DNA from: an uncultured bacterium
GTDB taxonomy: Bacteria > Cyanobacteriota > Vampirovibrionia > Gastranaerophilales > Gastranaerophilaceae
NCBI GenBank assembly: GCA_902775025.1
Contig: CACYKP010000005.1
Span: forward strand, 1-58,029
Direction: 5' to 3'
Length of the DNA stretch: 58,029 bases
The position numbers and the translations under genes were made by a program. Positions 55,932 to 58,029 of the stretch are shown piece by piece (the first letter of the stretch is position 1; each line of letters opens with the position of its first letter). Under the pieces are notes generated by a model. It saw only the letters and a program-made list of their open reading frames with translations, had not been told where the DNA came from and did no database searches.

Positions 55932-56145
55932 TATTTTCCTTTCTTACTTCGATTTTTGAATATATTTCATCCGGCTTTTCTGGATCAAATAAAAATTCTT
56001 TTAAAAATACATACAATTCGCCGCTTGGACTTTCGCATAAAACTGTATCTTCACTATAAAAACCAATAACAGTATATTCTCTGTTGTCATTGATTTCCCA
56101 TCCGCGGATTTTCTTTAATCTGTATTTGCTGTACTGTTTAATCAT
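55924..56145 (-). CDS. Small protein of unknown function (73 aa), first of three
   Basis: Started at the ATG at 56145, with AAAGGAATAAAT upstream; the frame could extend to 56220 but without a ribosome site. Basic N-terminus (IKQYSKYRLKKIRGW), then strands (EYTVIGFYSEDTVLCESPSGELYVF) and an acidic C-terminus. It heads the overlapping three-gene cluster between Mrr and the DUF1804 gene, and starts 158 bp from the divergent DUF1804 start. Confidence 0.6.
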   Translation of the reverse strand: MIKQYSKYRLKKIRGWEINDNREYTVIGFYSEDTVLCESPSGELYVFLKEFLFDPEKPDEIYSKIEVRKENND

Positions 56146-56302
56146 ATTTATTCCTTTTGTTACACAATACATCACTCTTTTTAGATAAAATATCAACTTG
56201 GATTCCTGAAATCGTATCATTTGGACACATTTGGGACTTGATGTTTCTGCGAAACAGAGTTATCCTGTGTGTACCAAAACTTTATTTACCCCGAGGTTAA
56301 CT

Positions 56303-56758
56303 ATGAAAAAACACACATTGGCACAAGAAGCCTTTAAACTCTATGCTGAAAAATTTATGTCGTTAGAAAATATCGCAAGGCAGCTTCATTTGAACGAAAG
56401 AACGCTTCGTCGGTGGAAAAAGTCTGATGATTGGGAAACCAAAAGAGCTGAATATCTTCGTACTAAAACGACATTACATTCGGATTTATATGATTTTATC
56501 CGAAGTTTAATAAATTCTATCGAAAAGGATATGGAGAATAACGGTAAAGTCGAGCCAGCAAGGTATTATGCTGTTACTAAAATGCTGAAATTGATTGGTC
56601 TGGTTAAATCTTACGAGGATGAAGTGATAAGTGAAAAACAAAAACAGAAAGAGGAAAAGCCGAAAGGTTTAACACCGGATGTGATACGAGAAATTGAGGA
56701 ACAAATTCTCGGCATAACACACGAAGAAATTTGTGAACACGATTTGAACACCGATTAA
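56303..56758 (+). CDS. DUF1804-like (Mu phage gp27-type) HTH protein
   Basis: 151 aa from the ATG at 56303, chosen for GAGG at good spacing; a longer frame from 56231 adds 24 residues. The N-terminal HTH is AQEAFKLYAEKFMSLENIARQL with LNERTLRRWKKSDDWETKRAEYL, the pattern of terminase-small-subunit-like and DUF1804 proteins of Mu-like phages. A helical dimerisation region follows and the tail is acidic. In Mu-like phages this gene precedes terminase and portal genes, none of which follow here. The last ~10 codons coincide with the right 11-bp repeat array. Confidence 0.7.
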   Translation: MKKHTLAQEAFKLYAEKFMSLENIARQLHLNERTLRRWKKSDDWETKRAEYLRTKTTLHSDLYDFIRSLINSIEKDMENNGKVEPARYYAVTKMLKLIGLVKSYEDEVISEKQKQKEEKPKGLTPDVIREIEEQILGITHEEICEHDLNTD

Positions 56759-56773
56759 ACACCTTTTAAACGG
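56730..56773 (-). repeat. Right array of four 11-bp tandem repeats (inverted to the left array)
   Basis: On the minus strand: CCGTTTAAAAG, GTGTTTAATCG, GTGTTCAAATC, GTGTTCACAAA. Same consensus GTGTTYAAAAG and same period as 44130-44173 but opposite orientation. It lies between two convergent genes, so a promoter role is unlikely. Confidence 0.7.
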
Positions 56774-56783
56774 TATTTAAATT

Positions 56784-56999
56784 TTAAACATCTTTTTCGT
56801 GATCGATAAAGAATGCATTTAATACATCTGCCTCATTTCGCAGGTGTTTTATTACCGGTGCAAGATTATAACACTCTTCAATCTCTGGTTGATTAGCAAC
56901 AAAATAATCAATAACAACTGCTGTGTTATAAATATTCTCTGACCATTTGCTTAATTGTTTAAACTCCTTGGGAGTAATATTTAATCCGACTTTTTCCAT
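56784..56999 (-). CDS. Small helical protein of unknown function (71 aa)
   Basis: A strong ribosome site (AAAGGAGG) precedes the ATG at 56999. All-helical prediction: NITPKEFKQLSKWSENIY, VVIDYFVANQPEIEECYNLAPVIKHLRNEADVLNAFFI. No HTH, signal or metal motif. It ends 11 bp outside the right repeat array and so may lie just outside the element. Confidence 0.65.
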   Translation of the reverse strand: MEKVGLNITPKEFKQLSKWSENIYNTAVVIDYFVANQPEIEECYNLAPVIKHLRNEADVLNAFFIDHEKDV

Positions 57000-57166
57000 A
57001 TTTAAACCTCCTTTGGTTCACAACATTAGCTTGAAAGCAGAGAGAAAGCATTGAAAGATTTACATAACAACACAAATACTCTATTTTTTAAATTTACGGT
57101 CACTTTTACAGTAACCTTTGTAGTAACTATGTTTTTGATACAATTAAACAAAATAAGGATTAAAAA

Positions 57167-57904
57167 ATGGTTTTAAGAACTGGTTTTGCAAGATTTCCAT
57201 CAACGGATTATAAAACTACAAATCATATTATTGCATATCTTGATATACTTGGTGCAACGGACTTGATCTGTAATGACAATGATTTTAGTTTTCTAAATCA
57301 TTTAAATATGTTCATGGAAGATGCTATTGAAGAATCTGGCGGCGGAATTTTTTCTAAAAAAGAAGATATATTTGTAAAAATATTTTCAGACAATATTGTA
57401 TTAGCCATTGAATTAAAAGAAAATGACGACCAAAGAGATGATAAAATCGCAGCATTATTCAATACAGTAGCAAATATATATAATGAAATTTTGCGCTATG
57501 GATATTTAATGCGTGGTGCAATTATCGAAGGTGAATTTTTTCACAATAACATTATTGTATATGGCAAAGGGCATGTACAAGCTGTAAAATTAGAAGAAAA
57601 AGAAGCTATTTATCCAAGAATTCTTGTTCAAAAAGAATTATCAAAAATTTTACCACATTACCTTTTACAAGATAGAGATGGTTGGGACATTTTAAATATT
57701 TTTCAATTTAGTGAATATTTTGACCACTTATCTTTTAAATTTGAACTTCTTAAAATGCTTAAAAAGAACAAAGACAATGACCATATAAAAGCAAAAATTA
57801 TGTGGGTAATAAATTATTTTAATTCTTGGTTTATTCGACCAGAGGCAAGAATTTTAGAAAAACCACAGATTACAGATGCTGAAATCACAGATGCTTTAAA
57901 ATAA
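57167..57904 (+). CDS. Stand-alone class III nucleotide-cyclase-like protein
   Basis: 245 aa; AAGGATT before the ATG. The core follows the class III adenylate/guanylate cyclase pattern. IIAYLDILGATDLI carries Asp26 where cyclases have F-x-D-I-x-G-F, and KIFSDNIVLAI carries Asp75 where they have G-D. YLMRGAIIEGEF corresponds to R-(x)-G-I-x-x-G, and VYGKGHVQAVKLEEKEAIYPRI to the G-x-x-V-N-x-A-x-R-L-E region. Both metal-binding aspartates are present; the usual transition-state Asn-x3-Arg is not clear. No membrane or receptor domain. Pycsar defence systems use stand-alone cyclases of this fold, but no effector gene is visible before the window ends. Confidence 0.6.
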   Translation: MVLRTGFARFPSTDYKTTNHIIAYLDILGATDLICNDNDFSFLNHLNMFMEDAIEESGGGIFSKKEDIFVKIFSDNIVLAIELKENDDQRDDKIAALFNTVANIYNEILRYGYLMRGAIIEGEFFHNNIIVYGKGHVQAVKLEEKEAIYPRILVQKELSKILPHYLLQDRDGWDILNIFQFSEYFDHLSFKFELLKMLKKNKDNDHIKAKIMWVINYFNSWFIRPEARILEKPQITDAEITDALK

Positions 57905-57916
57905 TATTATTTTTAA

Positions 57917-58029
57917 ATTTTATATTGTTGTGATAAGTTACATTATGAGAAGTTCGCAGACGGAAGTGTAGTTTGCATAGAAGATGAAATACCGTTCGAG
58001 ATACCGGAATCCTGGGCGTGGGAAAAATT
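57917..58029 (+). pseudogene. hsdS: 5'-truncated type I restriction specificity subunit (HsdS) fragment, continues past window
   Basis: An open frame with no ATG, GTG or TTG start, opened by TAA at 57914, reads HYEKFADGSVVCIEDEIPF and then EIPESWAWEKI to the window end. This wording is typical of the segment leading into a target-recognition domain of HsdS. Intact HsdS would need at least another domain upstream, but the cyclase-like gene ends only 12 bp earlier. It is therefore a truncated or silent cassette. Confidence 0.75.

Larger units (their letters stand above)
44130..56773. mobile_element. Mu/Tn7-like transposon carrying Gabija, Mrr and accessory genes
   Basis: The proposed element has its transposition module (transposase, ATPase, third protein) at the left, then defence cargo, then a Mu-phage DUF1804 gene. 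Both edges carry four tandem 11-bp repeats pointing inward in opposite orientation. A 27-bp stretch within them matches at 24 positions between 44144-44170 and the reverse complement of 56755-56781. No phage head or tail genes are present. Exact termini and target duplication are not determined; the real left end may lie further out, near 43361. Confidence 0.6.

Noticed and set aside
44308-57904. Complete Mu-like prophage
   Set aside because: No terminase, portal, head, tail or lysis genes are found; only the transposition genes and one DUF1804-like gene recall a phage.

Overview
The window is an AT-rich bacterial chromosome segment (roughly one third GC by eye). It encodes a fermentative, Gram-negative-type anaerobe. 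Supporting genes are a sodium-pumping oxaloacetate decarboxylase (oadG-oadA-oadB) with its own biotin ligase, a pyruvate formate-lyase activase, a GdhA-type glutamate dehydrogenase, rubrerythrin, and a GmhA-like sedoheptulose isomerase. Several large proteins of unknown function look like families I associate with gut Gastranaerophilales (Vampirovibrionia/Melainabacteria): the 509-aa protein at 6292, the 717-aa protein at 22988, and N-terminal tags such as S-F-G-A or A-F-N-A. That taxonomic call is an inference from protein style; no rRNA or marker phylogeny is available here.

Layout. 1-4 kb: the end of a CCA-adding/poly(A) polymerase gene, a frameshifted DUF475 membrane protein, gmhA, a catalytically dead M48 peptidase relative and a transglycosylase-like protein. 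4-19.6 kb: a GH38 alpha-mannosidase, unknown large proteins, a radical SAM protein, an AI-2E family exporter, an orphan Opp-type ATPase, a TPR/MgtC pair, a dGTPase, a 23S rRNA uracil methyltransferase with a DnaQ-type exonuclease, and thioredoxin. 19.6-20 kb: tRNA-Ile(GAU) beside a broken copy of its own 3' end. 20-25 kb: a membrane glycosyltransferase with a Cys-rich tail and large unknown proteins. 25-29.5 kb: birA-oadG-oadA-oadB. 29.5-34.9 kb: unknown proteins, an XRE regulator and gdhA, separated by intergenic DNA full of dispersed palindromes. 35-43.2 kb: rubrerythrin, groES-groEL, a protein made of five helix-turn-helix units, pflA, an MsbA-type ABC exporter, a small lytic transglycosylase and a Na+-dependent symporter.

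44.1-56.8 kb is an accessory island. It opens with a three-gene Mu/Tn7-like transposition module: a DDE transposase, a MuB-like ATPase, and a third protein that joins Mu-type HTH segments to a catalytically dead tyrosine recombinase. The cargo is a DUF4143 ATPase, a metallophosphoesterase, a Gabija pair (gajA-gajB) divergent from an Mrr-type restriction nuclease, three overlapping tiny genes, and a Mu-phage DUF1804 protein. Both edges carry four tandem 11-bp repeats (44130-44173 and 56730-56773) in opposite orientation, as expected of transposase-binding ends. I read the island as a Mu-like transposon carrying defence genes. Just outside it are a stand-alone class III nucleotide-cyclase-like protein and a 5'-truncated type I restriction specificity (HsdS) fragment at the window edge, so the defence region probably continues beyond the window.
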